A DNA stretch of 33,753 nucleotides from Burkholderiales bacterium (GCA_947473125.1 CANJDH010000051.1:1-33753); one strand, 5' to 3'. Positions 7,758 through 16,064 are shown, numbered from the stretch's first letter. The notes: a model not told the origin generated them from the sequence alone. Translations and numbers: made by a program.

Positions 7758-9313
7758 TCTGCCGACACCAGCACCATGGTGGTCGCCGCCTCGGGACTGG
7801 CCTGCATCTGTTGCACAACCTCTACGGCCTCGCCAAGTGCCACTATCGCGCGCACCTCACCCTGACCGATTTCACCAACGATGGCGTGGCCGGCATGGAT
7901 GCAGATACGCAGGCCAACCCCGCAGCCAAACTCACGCTCAAGGCGCGTGTTCAATTGGACAATTCGCATCTCAATGCCATCTGCTGCATCAAGCGCCTGC
8001 CGGCCTGCCTCGGGCAGCGGGCAGGCCATACCGAAAATCGCCATGATGCTGTCGCCACGTTGCAAATTGGTCAGGCCCCGGTGCTGGGCAACAACCGCAC
8101 AAATTGTTTCGCTGAAGCGCGCCAGAAGATAGAGGCGGTCCTGCGGCAGTTGGCTCGCGGCAACAGCATTCCAGTCATGCCAGTCGACCAGCATGATCGC
8201 TACGTCGCGATCGATCGCGTCGGCCGCGCCGTTGCGCACCGAAACGGAGCCCGCCGCCAGAAGCGGAATCAGCGCAATCTCACCGGTGGGGCGCAATTGG
8301 CAGGCGAGGCGCACATCAGGTGGCGCGCCAATCCGCTCCAGGGTGCGCATTTCGTCTTCAGCCGGCGCAGGACAATGGGCCGCCCCGGCGGTCACGCGCA
8401 CCCTGCAGGTGGAGCAGCGCGCGCGCGCCCCGCACACCGATTGATGCGCGATGTGGTGGCTGCGGCTCGCCTCGAGCACCGTCCAGCCGCGCGGCACCGC
8501 CACGCTGCGGCCGGGATAGGCGATGTGCACCAGCTTGCCGCGTTGTCGTTCCCAGGCGTCGCGCAGGGCGCGTGCCACAAACACGGCGCCGATCGCCCCG
8601 AAATAGGCCGCCAGCAAGGCGTCGCGTATGCGCAGCAGCGCGATGCGCTGGGCCGCCTCGATCGGCGCGGCATTCGCGGCGATCCAGGCCAGGTCTGCAG
8701 CGCGCGCAGCCAGTTCCTTGCCCATCGCAAAAAAACCGACCGCGGAGAGCACCGGCAGCAGCAGTGCCAGCGCGAACCATGCCAGGCGCCAGCGCATGAA
8801 CCACTCGCGCCGGTTGAACGCGTAATACACCCCGAGGCAACCGTGCAGCCAGCCCGGCGCCAGCAGCGCGAGCTGGCGCCCTTCGTTGTCGGACATCCAC
8901 AGGTTCCAGACAATGCGCGTGTAAGTCGGCAGATGGCCGTACATGTCGAACGCAAGCCGGGTTGCTGCCGCGTGGCCGATCAGCAGAGTCGGGATCGCCA
9001 GGCCCAGTGCAATACGCAACACGTCGAGCGGCGGAATGCGCAAGGTGCGGCGCTGGTAGATCGACTGCAGCGCCAGCGCCACGTGGATCGCTGCGGCGCC
9101 GTACAGCAGCACGCTGCCGGGCAGGCTGTGCCAGAGCGCCACCGAGACGCGCAAGGCGCGCTCGGCCAGGCCCACCGAGTGCAGGCCGGCTGCATGCGTC
9201 GCCATGTGGCTCGCGACGTAAACAAACAAGGTCAGGCCAGAACCCAGGCGCAGGTCGCGCCGCGTCAGCCGCCAGGCCAGGCCCGGTTTCAGCTGCGCGC
9301 GGCCGGTCGCCAT
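7730..9313 (-). CDS. Membrane-anchored 2Fe-2S ferredoxin / class III adenylate-cyclase-like fusion protein
   Basis: The ATG at 9313 (inside the 3' end of the MATE gene, 25-base overlap) gives 527 residues in three modules. Residues about 25-250 contain six hydrophobic segments with several membrane histidines (H36, H40, H62, H77, H114, H157), like the succinate-dehydrogenase-type heme anchor of CyaC-class cyclases. Residues about 262-352 are a plant-type ferredoxin with C294-x5-C300-x2-C303 and C338. Residues about 368-527 resemble a class III nucleotidyl cyclase: the two metal Asp positions seem present (D377 in MLVDWHDW, D421 in RGDSIMAIFG), but the segment equivalent to VNxAxRL reads VEVVQQM, replacing the transition-state Asn and Arg with E498 and Q502. 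I infer a redox or heme sensor whose cyclase domain is inactive, altered or regulatory. Confidence 0.85.
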   Translation of the reverse strand: MATGRAQLKPGLAWRLTRRDLRLGSGLTLFVYVASHMATHAAGLHSVGLAERALRVSVALWHSLPGSVLLYGAAAIHVALALQSIYQRRTLRIPPLDVLRIALGLAIPTLLIGHAAATRLAFDMYGHLPTYTRIVWNLWMSDNEGRQLALLAPGWLHGCLGVYYAFNRREWFMRWRLAWFALALLLPVLSAVGFFAMGKELAARAADLAWIAANAAPIEAAQRIALLRIRDALLAAYFGAIGAVFVARALRDAWERQRGKLVHIAYPGRSVAVPRGWTVLEASRSHHIAHQSVCGARARCSTCRVRVTAGAAHCPAPAEDEMRTLERIGAPPDVRLACQLRPTGEIALIPLLAAGSVSVRNGAADAIDRDVAIMLVDWHDWNAVAASQLPQDRLYLLARFSETICAVVAQHRGLTNLQRGDSIMAIFGMACPLPEAGRQALDAADGIEMRIVQLNTRLEREFGCGVGLRICIHAGHAIVGEIGQGEVRAIVALGEAVEVVQQMQASPEAATTMVLVSADARHVAAAL

Positions 9314-10641
9314 GACACCAGTTTCACGGCGAGCGCCGTCAACGCCGCCCAGGTCACGAGCCCCGCCGCAATGCACATGAACACCACATCGACACCGGCG
9401 CCGAGACGCACGGCGAGCCAGCCGCCGCCGGCAGCGACGATCAGGCGTGCAGTGCCGGCCAGCACCGGCCAGCCGACACGCTTCGGGCCTTGCGAGGCAA
9501 AGTACAGCGCAACGGCAATGCCGGCGCAGATGTAAAACGGTGCGACGATGCGCAGGTACGCGGCGCCGGTAGCGTGCACGTTGGCGTCGCGCGTGAACAG
9601 GTCCATCCACAACTGCGGAAACAGCGCCACCGTCAGGCCGATCAGCGCTGCGATCGCCGCCGCCATGCCAGCACCGGTCCAGGCGATGCGCTTGGCACGC
9701 TCGTACATGCCGGCACCCACATGCGTACCGGTCAGCGGCACCAGCGCGGCGCCCACCGCAAAGGTGAGCGGAACGAGCAGCAGTTCGAGGCGCACGCCGA
9801 CGCCATAGCCGGCCAGGGCATCGGTACCAAAGCGCGCCACCACGCCGGTCAGGATCAGCGCCGAGAGCACGGTCTGGACGGCCGACAACGACGACAACAG
9901 GCCGACGCCGAGGATGTCGCCGAAATGGCGCCGCTGCCAGCGCATGCCCAATAGCCGCAGGCGCATCGTGCCGGCGCCGCGCGCCAGCATCACCAGCATC
10001 ATGCCGCAGCCCACCGAAAATGCCGCAACGTAGGCCCAGGCCGTGCCGCGCACGCCCCACAGCGGTGTGAGCAGGGCCGTGAGCGGGATATGCACGATGG
10101 CCGCAGCCGAGAGCATCAACGAAGGCCGCAGCGTGTTGCCCTGGCCGCGCAATGCGTTGGCGCTGAAGTTCGCGACCCACACCGCCGGCGACCCCATGAA
10201 GAGGATGGTGGAGTACGCAATCGCATGGTCGAGCACCGCATCGCGCCCGCCGAGCAGGTGATACAGCGTCGGCCCGGCCAGCAACATGAGAAGACCGAAT
10301 ACGCTGCCCAGCACCAGCCCCAACACCAGTGCGTGCGCCAGCAGCGCTTCGGCGCGCGGTGTATCGCCGGCGCCGATGGCGCGCGCAATTGCAGACGACA
10401 CACCGCCGCCGATGGCGCCGGCCGAGAGCATCTGCATCATCATCACGAAGGGAAACACCAGCGCCAGACCGGCCAGGGGCGCCGTACCGATCCGCCCCAC
10501 ATAGTGCGTGTCGGCGATGCTCACCGCCGACTGGAACAGCACCAGCACCACGCCCGGCCAGGCGAGACGCCATACCGTCGGCAGGATCGGCGCCGAGAGC
10601 AGCGGCGAACGGAGCGGCGCCGGGCCGGGTGCGGGCGTCAA
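9289..10641 (-). CDS. MATE family multidrug/sodium antiporter
   Basis: An inner-membrane exporter with twelve hydrophobic segments in two related halves. Family features include ILPTVWRLAWPGVVLVLFQS at the first helix, the signature region VSIADTHYVGRIGTAPLAGL, and the mid-protein repeat starting GMRWQRRHFGDILGVGLLSS. I place the start at a TTG (10641), giving 450 residues and about 18 before the first helix, normal for NorM-like proteins. The only in-frame ATG is at 10803; it would overlap the RND permease gene by 58 bases and add 54 residues, including a translated copy of the palindromic repeat described here. Neither start has a good ribosome-binding site. The 3' end overlaps the ferredoxin/cyclase gene, so the exporter and the sensor-like protein are probably co-translated. 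Confidence 0.9.
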   Translation of the reverse strand: MTPAPGPAPLRSPLLSAPILPTVWRLAWPGVVLVLFQSAVSIADTHYVGRIGTAPLAGLALVFPFVMMMQMLSAGAIGGGVSSAIARAIGAGDTPRAEALLAHALVLGLVLGSVFGLLMLLAGPTLYHLLGGRDAVLDHAIAYSTILFMGSPAVWVANFSANALRGQGNTLRPSLMLSAAAIVHIPLTALLTPLWGVRGTAWAYVAAFSVGCGMMLVMLARGAGTMRLRLLGMRWQRRHFGDILGVGLLSSLSAVQTVLSALILTGVVARFGTDALAGYGVGVRLELLLVPLTFAVGAALVPLTGTHVGAGMYERAKRIAWTGAGMAAAIAALIGLTVALFPQLWMDLFTRDANVHATGAAYLRIVAPFYICAGIAVALYFASQGPKRVGWPVLAGTARLIVAAGGGWLAVRLGAGVDVVFMCIAAGLVTWAALTALAVKLVSWRPAARS

Positions 10642-10684
10642 GCGCGCATCGGGCGGCGTGCCACAAAAACCCCTGCGCCCGACA

Positions 10685-10740
10685 CCATGCCCCGAAGAAC
10701 CTTGTCCACCAACGGTTTCAGGCGCATTGTCGGGAGCCCC
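10685..10740 (-). repeat. Palindromic repeat, copy A (between RND permease and MATE genes)
   Basis: Read on the minus strand, this 56-base stretch matches copy B in rsmA across the core CTGAAACCGTTGGTGG and the flanks GCTCC-x-GAC-x-ATGC and GGTTCTTC-x-GG-CATGG, with one inserted base and a few substitutions. It forms an imperfect hairpin with arms around ATGC/GCAT and ACC/GGT. The frame open into the MATE gene would read APDNAPETVGGQGSSG, nearly the peptide encoded by copy B. It lies just past the RND permease stop (10746-10748). Confidence 0.8.
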
Positions 10741-10745
10741 CGGAT

Positions 10746-13700
10746 TCAGCCTGCGACCGCGGGAGTGATGCCTGTCGACTTCTTGCCGAACGAACCCAGC
10801 CATTTGGTGAAACGGTCCATGTACAGGTAGATCACCGGGGTCAGATACAGGGTCAGGAACTGCGACACCACCAGGCCGCCGACCACCGCCATGCCGAGCG
10901 GTACGCGCGTCTCACCACCGTCGCCGTAGCCGATCGCCACCGGGAAAATGCCGGCCAGCGCCGCCATGGTGGTCATCATGATCGGGCGGAAGCGGATCAC
11001 GCAGGCCTGGTAAATCGCCTCTGCCGGCGCGGTCCCCTCGCCACGCTCTTTTTCGACCGCGAAATCGATCATCATGATGGCGTTCTTCTTGACGATGCCG
11101 ATCAGCATGATGATGCCAACGAAGGCATAGAGCGACAAATCGATTTTGAACAGGTAGAGGGTCAGCAGGGCACCCATGCCGGCCGAGGGCAGGCCCGACA
11201 AGATCGTCAGCGGGTGGATAAAGCTCTCGTACAAAATGCCGAGCACGATGTAGATCACCAGCACCGCCACCAGCAGCAGCACGCCCATGCCCTGCAGCGA
11301 ATCCTGGAACGCCTGTGCGGTGCCCTGGAAGTAGCCGTTCATCGAAGCCGGCATGCCCATCTCACGCTCGGCGGCGCGGATTCGATTGACGGCGTCGCCC
11401 AGCGCCACGCCTTCGGACAGGTTGAACGAAATCGTCACCGACGGCAGTTGCCCCGAGTGGTTGACCGTGAGCACCTGGTTCTTGCGCGTCACGCGCGCGA
11501 CGGCATCGAGCGGCACCAGCTTGCCCTGGGATGAGCGCACGTAGATCTTCGACAGGGAAGCCGGGTCGTTCTGGAATTCGGGCGCCACTTCCAGGATCAC
11601 CTGGTATTGCGCCGTGGCGCCGTAAATGGTCGACACCTGGCGTGTCGAGAACGAGCTGGTCAGTGCTTCCTGCACCTGACCCACCGTGAGGCCGAGTTGC
11701 GGCAGCTTGTCACGATCGATGTCGAGCGAAACCGTCGGGCTGTTGTTGAACAGGTTGGAGCTGACGTCCTGCAGGCCCTCGATACGGCGAAAGCGCGTCA
11801 GGAACTTGCCGGACCAGTCGTAGAGTTCGTCGAGGTCGCTACCTTGCAGGGTGTATTGGTACTGCGCCGAAGTGAACAGGCCGCCGATGCGGATCGGCGG
11901 CGGATTCTGGAACGATACGCGGATGCCCGGGATGCCCGCCACCTTGCCGCGCAACCGCCCGATGATTTCGGCCGGCTTGGCGCGCCGCTCGCTGGACGGC
12001 TTGAGGCGGATGAACATCGATCCGTTATTGGAAGTGGCGCGCGGCCCACCCGCGCCCACGGTCGAATTGACCGCCGATACATCCGGGTCCTGCGCCACGA
12101 TCTCGGCCACGCGCATCTGGCGCTGCGCCATCGCGCCAAATGAACTGTCCTGCCCGCCTTCGGTAAAGGCCTGGATGAATCCGGTGTCGCCGGAAGGCAG
12201 GAATTCCTTGGGCACCTGGGTGTAGAGCCATGCGGTGGCGCCGAAGGTGCCAAAAAACACCAGCATGACAACGCGGTGGTTGCGCAAGGCCCACTTCAGC
12301 GAGGCGTCGTAGGCATTGAACACGGCGTCGTAGCCGCGCTCGAACAGGTTGAACAAGTAGCCGTGCTTTTCACCCTTGTGCGAGCGTACGTAGCGGCTGC
12401 ACATCATCGGTGTCAGCGTGAGCGAGACGAAGGCCGACACCAGGATCGCCGCGCAGATCGTGACCGCAAACTCGTGCAGCAGGCGGCCGACGATGCCGCT
12501 CATGAACATCACCGGAATGAACACGGCCACCAAAGACAGGGTCATCGAGATGATGGTGAAGCCGATTTCCTTGGATCCCTTCAGCGACGCCTCCAGCGGC
12601 GTCATGCCTTCCTCGATGTGGCGCACGATGTTTTCCAGCATGACGATCGCGTCATCCACCACAAAACCCACCGCGAGCGTCAGCGCCAACAGCGAAAGGT
12701 TGTCCAGGCTGTAGCCGAGTGCCTGCATCAACGCAAACGTGCCGATCACCGATATCGGCAGGGCGGCAGCCGGGATCAGGGTTGCCGACAGGTTGCGCAG
12801 GAACAGGAAGATCACCAGCACCACCAGCGCGGCGGCCAGGATCAGGGTGAACTTGACGTCGGCGATCGCGGCGCGGATCGACAGGGTACGGTCGAAAAAG
12901 ATCTCGATCTTGATCGCTGGCGGCAGCTTGGCCTGGAATGCCGGCAGGATGCGCTTGATCGCGTCGACGGTCTCGACCGTGTTGGTACCGGGTTGCCGGT
13001 AAATCGCCAGCACGATGGCGCGCTTGCCGTTGAACCAGCTGGCCACGCGGGTGTTTTCGACGCTGTCGACCAGGTTGGCCACCGCTTCGAGCTTGAGCGG
13101 TGCGCCGTTGCGATAGACCACCGTCAGGCCGCGGTAGGCGGCCGCCGTTTCGAGCTGGCCATTGGAGCGCACCGCCAGCACCTGGCGCGCGCCTTCCATG
13201 ATGCCGGTCGGCTTGTTGACGTTGCCCTGCACGATGGCCTGCTGCACTTCATCAAGGCCGACGCCGGCGGCGGCCAGCTTGTTCGGGTCGACCTGCACCC
13301 GCACCGCATATTTTTGCGAGCCGAACACATTGACCTGGGCAACCCCCGAGATGGTCGAGAGCCGCTGCGCCAGTTGCGTCTCGGCATATTCATTGACCAC
13401 CGACAGCGGCATGGTCTCGGAGCTGAGCGCGAGGAAGAATATCGGCGCATCGGCCGGGTTGACCTTGCGGAACGAGGGCGGCACCAGCATTTCCGCCGGC
13501 ATGCGGCGCTGCGCCACCGCAAGCGCCGATTGCACGTCCTGCGCCGCGGCGTCGATGTCGCGCGATAGCGCGAACGACAGCGTGATCGAGGTGACGCCCT
13601 GGGCGCTCACCGAATTCATCGCTTCGAGACCGGCGATGGTGGCAAACTGGCCTTGCAGCGGCGTCGCCACCGCAGCGGCCATGGTTTCAGGGGAAGCGCC

Positions 13701-13856
13701 CGGCAGCTGTGCGGTGACCTGGATGGTGGGGAACTCGACGCTCGGCAATTCCGACACCGGCAGGTTGAGGTAGGCGATCACCCCGAACACCACGCACGCC
13801 GCCATCAGCAGCGTGGTCATCACCGGGCGGCGGATGCACAGTTCGGGGAGGTTCAT
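10746..13856 (-). CDS. RND multidrug efflux permease, HAE1 (AcrB/MdtB-MdtC-like) family
   Basis: A 1036-residue proton-driven inner-membrane pump of standard family length. The N-terminus MNLPELCIRRPVMTTLL is typical and precedes the first transmembrane helix. The proton-relay Asp pair is in LALTLAVGFVVDDAIVMLEN (helix 4), and the helix-10 lysine is in GIVKKNAIMMIDFAV. Two large periplasmic loops lie after helices 1 and 7. The start is the ATG at 13856, four bases past the adaptor stop and preceded by AAAGGAT; a longer frame to 13985 overlaps the adaptor and is not supported. Sequence style (PVSELPSVEFPTIQVTAQLP) is nearest to the MdtB/MdtC/MuxB subgroup; substrates are unknown. No outer-membrane factor follows; the factor at 1005-2453 is one possible partner. 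Confidence 0.96.
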   Translation of the reverse strand: MNLPELCIRRPVMTTLLMAACVVFGVIAYLNLPVSELPSVEFPTIQVTAQLPGASPETMAAAVATPLQGQFATIAGLEAMNSVSAQGVTSITLSFALSRDIDAAAQDVQSALAVAQRRMPAEMLVPPSFRKVNPADAPIFFLALSSETMPLSVVNEYAETQLAQRLSTISGVAQVNVFGSQKYAVRVQVDPNKLAAAGVGLDEVQQAIVQGNVNKPTGIMEGARQVLAVRSNGQLETAAAYRGLTVVYRNGAPLKLEAVANLVDSVENTRVASWFNGKRAIVLAIYRQPGTNTVETVDAIKRILPAFQAKLPPAIKIEIFFDRTLSIRAAIADVKFTLILAAALVVLVIFLFLRNLSATLIPAAALPISVIGTFALMQALGYSLDNLSLLALTLAVGFVVDDAIVMLENIVRHIEEGMTPLEASLKGSKEIGFTIISMTLSLVAVFIPVMFMSGIVGRLLHEFAVTICAAILVSAFVSLTLTPMMCSRYVRSHKGEKHGYLFNLFERGYDAVFNAYDASLKWALRNHRVVMLVFFGTFGATAWLYTQVPKEFLPSGDTGFIQAFTEGGQDSSFGAMAQRQMRVAEIVAQDPDVSAVNSTVGAGGPRATSNNGSMFIRLKPSSERRAKPAEIIGRLRGKVAGIPGIRVSFQNPPPIRIGGLFTSAQYQYTLQGSDLDELYDWSGKFLTRFRRIEGLQDVSSNLFNNSPTVSLDIDRDKLPQLGLTVGQVQEALTSSFSTRQVSTIYGATAQYQVILEVAPEFQNDPASLSKIYVRSSQGKLVPLDAVARVTRKNQVLTVNHSGQLPSVTISFNLSEGVALGDAVNRIRAAEREMGMPASMNGYFQGTAQAFQDSLQGMGVLLLVAVLVIYIVLGILYESFIHPLTILSGLPSAGMGALLTLYLFKIDLSLYAFVGIIMLIGIVKKNAIMMIDFAVEKERGEGTAPAEAIYQACVIRFRPIMMTTMAALAGIFPVAIGYGDGGETRVPLGMAVVGGLVVSQFLTLYLTPVIYLYMDRFTKWLGSFGKKSTGITPAVAG

Positions 13857-13860
13857 CGCG

Positions 13861-15141
13861 TCATCCTTTCGCCGCTGCGGGTGGTTTCGGAGCGTCTTTT
13901 GGCGCACCATCTTTCGCGGCTCCATCCTTGCCGGCTTTGCCACCGCCTTCTTTGGAGGCATCGCCCTTGCCGGATGCACCACCACCGCCGGACGCCGTGC
14001 GCACTTCGTATTTCGCCCCGGGTGTGAGGCGTAACTGTCCGTCGGTGATCACCTTTTCACCGGGTTTGAGGCCCTTCTCCACGATCAGCAACTGGCGGTC
14101 GGAGGGGATGGTTTGCACCATGCGCAACTCGACCGTGTTGTCCGGTTTGGCGACGTAGACAAAGTTGCCGTTCGGTCCGGCCTGCAATGCCTCGGACGGG
14201 ATCAGCAATGCGCCGGGCAGGTTGCGCACCGTCATCGCCACTTCGACAAATTGGCCGGGCGTGAGCTTTTCGTCGGCGTTGTCGAGCCGCGCCTTGAGCA
14301 AGATGGTGCCGGTGGCGGCGTCGACGGTGTTGTCGATGAAAGACAATTCACCCGTCGATCCGGTGCCGGCAGCACCCGGCGTGCGCACGTCGACCTTGAG
14401 CTTGCCCGAAGCGCTGTCGCGGCTGATTTCCTTCAACTGGCTTTCCGGCAGGGAAAACGTGACATAGAGCGGATTGACCTGGTTGATCACCACCAGCGGC
14501 GTGTCGTTGGCTTTGACGCTGCCGCCGGGAAACGCCAGCACCGCGCCGGCAATGCCGTTCATCGGCGCGGCCATCACGGTGTAGGACAGATTGACCTTGG
14601 CGAGGTCGAGTGCAGCAAGGTCGGCATTCACGGTGGCTTCGAGGGTTTGCACCGTCGCCTTGAATCCCTCCAGCGTGGCTGCTGAAATGAAACCCTTGCC
14701 GAGCAGGTCGGTCTGCCGCGAGAGATCGGATTTGGCCTTGTCAAGTTGGGCGCGGTCGCGTGCCAGATTGGCCACGCCCTGCTCGACCTGGGCGCGCAGG
14801 GCACGGTCGTCGAGCGTCACCATCGGCTGGCCCTTTTTGACCTGTTGCCCGGCCCTGTAGTGCACGTTGAGGATCTGGCCGTCGACGCGAGCGCGCATGG
14901 TCACGGTGGAGAAGGCTTCGGTGCGTCCGGCCACATTGATTTTCAGGGGCACGTCGCGCTGGTCCACCACGGCAATCGTCACCGGCGCACCGCGCTGCGC
15001 GGCACCGCCGGCCTTGCCGGCATCACCCTTGGCCGGCAACGCGGCATTGGCCGCCTGGGTCTGGCGCTGCTGGTAGTACACACCGGCACCTATCGCCAGC
15101 GCCACGAACACTATTGCCACAACGGTGCTTCGACTGCTCAT
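13861..15141 (-). CDS. RND efflux periplasmic adaptor (MdtA/AcrA-like)
   Basis: The ATG at 15141 gives 426 residues: a short cytosolic Ser/Arg start, one N-terminal membrane anchor (VVAIVFVALAIGAGVYY), a linker, then the lipoyl/hairpin/lipoyl order (RARVDGQILNVHYRAGQQVK, a coiled hairpin, VMAAPMNGIAGAVLAFPGGS) and the beta-barrel domain (VNPLYVTFSLPESQLKEI). AAAGG lies about 11 bases upstream of this ATG. An ATG at 15195 would add 18 residues, but it sits inside the 18-bp palindrome that carries the probable -10. The last 45 or so residues form an unusual Gly/Lys/Ala/Asp-rich low-complexity tail. The stop is four bases from the permease start, so both are made together. The adaptor links the pump to an outer-membrane channel. 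Confidence 0.92.
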   Translation of the reverse strand: MSSRSTVVAIVFVALAIGAGVYYQQRQTQAANAALPAKGDAGKAGGAAQRGAPVTIAVVDQRDVPLKINVAGRTEAFSTVTMRARVDGQILNVHYRAGQQVKKGQPMVTLDDRALRAQVEQGVANLARDRAQLDKAKSDLSRQTDLLGKGFISAATLEGFKATVQTLEATVNADLAALDLAKVNLSYTVMAAPMNGIAGAVLAFPGGSVKANDTPLVVINQVNPLYVTFSLPESQLKEISRDSASGKLKVDVRTPGAAGTGSTGELSFIDNTVDAATGTILLKARLDNADEKLTPGQFVEVAMTVRNLPGALLIPSEALQAGPNGNFVYVAKPDNTVELRMVQTIPSDRQLLIVEKGLKPGEKVITDGQLRLTPGAKYEVRTASGGGGASGKGDASKEGGGKAGKDGAAKDGAPKDAPKPPAAAKG

Positions 15142-15172
15142 GGACGCGGCTGCCTTTATAGACTCGGTAGAC

Positions 15173-15206
15173 TCGGAATGGGTCCGGGGGTTCATTATAA
15201 TGAACC
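15173..15206. promoter_or_regulatory. Divergent promoter/operator region with an 18-bp perfect palindrome
   Basis: GGTTCATTATAATGAACC (15189-15206) is a perfect palindrome between rsmA and the RND operon. Its centre reads TATAAT on both strands (plus 15196-15201, minus 15199-15194), so each strand has a consensus -10. On the plus strand TCGGAA (15173-15178) lies 17 bases upstream as a weak -35 for rsmA. On the minus strand no good -35 is visible. A palindrome overlapping an efflux promoter suggests a dimeric repressor site, but no regulator gene is adjacent. Confidence 0.55.
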
Positions 15207-15233
15207 TAATTAATCAAGCGCTTAACAACCCTG

Positions 15234-16064
15234 TTGCAACGCACACACACCCCGCGCAAACGATTTGGCCAGCATTTCCTGACCGACGCGGGGGTGATCG
15301 ACGCCATCGTCGCGGCGATCCATCCGCAGCAGGACGACCTGATGGTCGAAATCGGCCCCGGGCTCGGCGCCCTGACCGGTCCGGTGCTGCAAAAACTGCG
15401 CCACCTGCACGCCGTCGAAATCGATCGTGACGTCATCGCGCGCCTGCACAAGCGCTTTGTCCCGGAACGCCTCACGATCCACCAGGGCGACGCCCTGTCG
15501 TTCGACTTCGGCAACCTGGCCGCTCCTGACGATGCCTCTGAAACCGTTGGTGGTGGCGGTTCTTCAGGCATGGCCCGGAACCTGCGCGTGATCGGCAACC
15601 TGCCCTACAACATCTCAACGCCGCTGCTGTTCCACCTCGCACAATTTGCCGAACGCATCATCGACTGCCACTTCATGCTGCAAAAAGAGGTGGTCGAGCG
15701 CATGGTGTCGGCGCCGGGCCGGAAGGATTTCGGCCGCCTCTCGGTGATGCTGCAATATCGTTTCGAGATGGAGCTGGTGCTCGATGTGCCGCCTGAGGCG
15801 TTCGACCCTCCGCCCAAAGTCGACTCGGCGGTGGTGCGCATGGTCCCCAAGCCCGCCTGCGCGCGCAACGCGCACGATGAGAAATCACTGGGCGAACTGG
15901 TGACGCAGGCATTCGGCCAGCGCCGCAAGACGCTGCGCAATACGCTCAAAGGCAGGGTCACGGATGCGCAGCTGCAAGCGGCGGGCATCGACCCGGGCGC
16001 GCGCGCCGAGGAAATCGACGTGGCGCGCTACGTGGCGCTGGCAAACCTGATCGGGCCAACCTGA
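15234..16064 (+). CDS. rsmA: 16S rRNA dimethyladenosine transferase RsmA/KsgA with a repeat-encoded insertion
   Basis: A SAM-dependent enzyme that dimethylates two adjacent adenosines near the 3' end of 16S rRNA during small-subunit assembly. Landmarks are [10 protein letters not shown] at the N-terminus, the SAM-binding motif [11 protein letters not shown], the acidic residue of [13 protein letters not shown], and the catalytic motif NLPYNIS. The C-terminal domain contains [14 protein letters not shown]. The start is a TTG (15234), as no ATG is in frame; there is no clear ribosome-binding site. Length is 276 residues. Residues about 97-113, just before the catalytic NLPY, are encoded by copy B of the palindromic repeat and have no counterpart in E. 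coli KsgA as I recall it, where LAEKMGQPLRV leads directly to NLPY. The frame and all motifs remain intact, so the protein is probably functional. Confidence 0.96.
   Translation: MQRTHTPRKRFGQHFLTDAGVIDAIVAAIHPQQDDLMVEIGPGLGALTGPVLQKLRHLHAVEIDRDVIARLHKRFVPERLTIHQGDALSFDFGNLAAPDDASETVGGGGSSGMARNLRVIGNLPYNISTPLLFHLAQFAERIIDCHFMLQKEVVERMVSAPGRKDFGRLSVMLQYRFEMELVLDVPPEAFDPPPKVDSAVVRMVPKPACARNAHDEKSLGELVTQAFGQRRKTLRNTLKGRVTDAQLQAAGIDPGARAEEIDVARYVALANLIGPT
15522..15573 (+). repeat. Palindromic repeat, copy B (in frame within rsmA)
   Basis: This is the cleanest copy. ATGCCT (15532-15537) pairs with AGGCAT (15566-15571), and AACCG (15542-15546) with CGGTT (15557-15561), leaving a four-base internal bulge on each side and a ten-base loop TTGGTGGTGG. 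The flank starts GCTCCTGAC and ends CATGG. Translated in the rsmA frame it gives [17 protein letters not shown]. The core CTGAAACCGTTGGTGG is identical in copy A. Confidence 0.85.

Noticed and set aside
7730-10666. A 978-codon frame that seems to fuse MATE-overlapping sequence with the ferredoxin/cyclase protein
   Set aside because: The first 450 codons are the MATE gene read in another frame, without family features; an ATG at 9313 opens the membrane domain directly, so two overlapping genes explain it.
12276-13568. 430-codon frame antisense to the RND permease
   Set aside because: His/Arg/Gln-rich composition and no recognisable motif; the permease on the other strand is complete.
15161-15177. 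Tandem GACTCGG repeat in the RND adaptor leader
   Set aside because: Only two units of about eight bases; too short to call a regulatory or satellite repeat.
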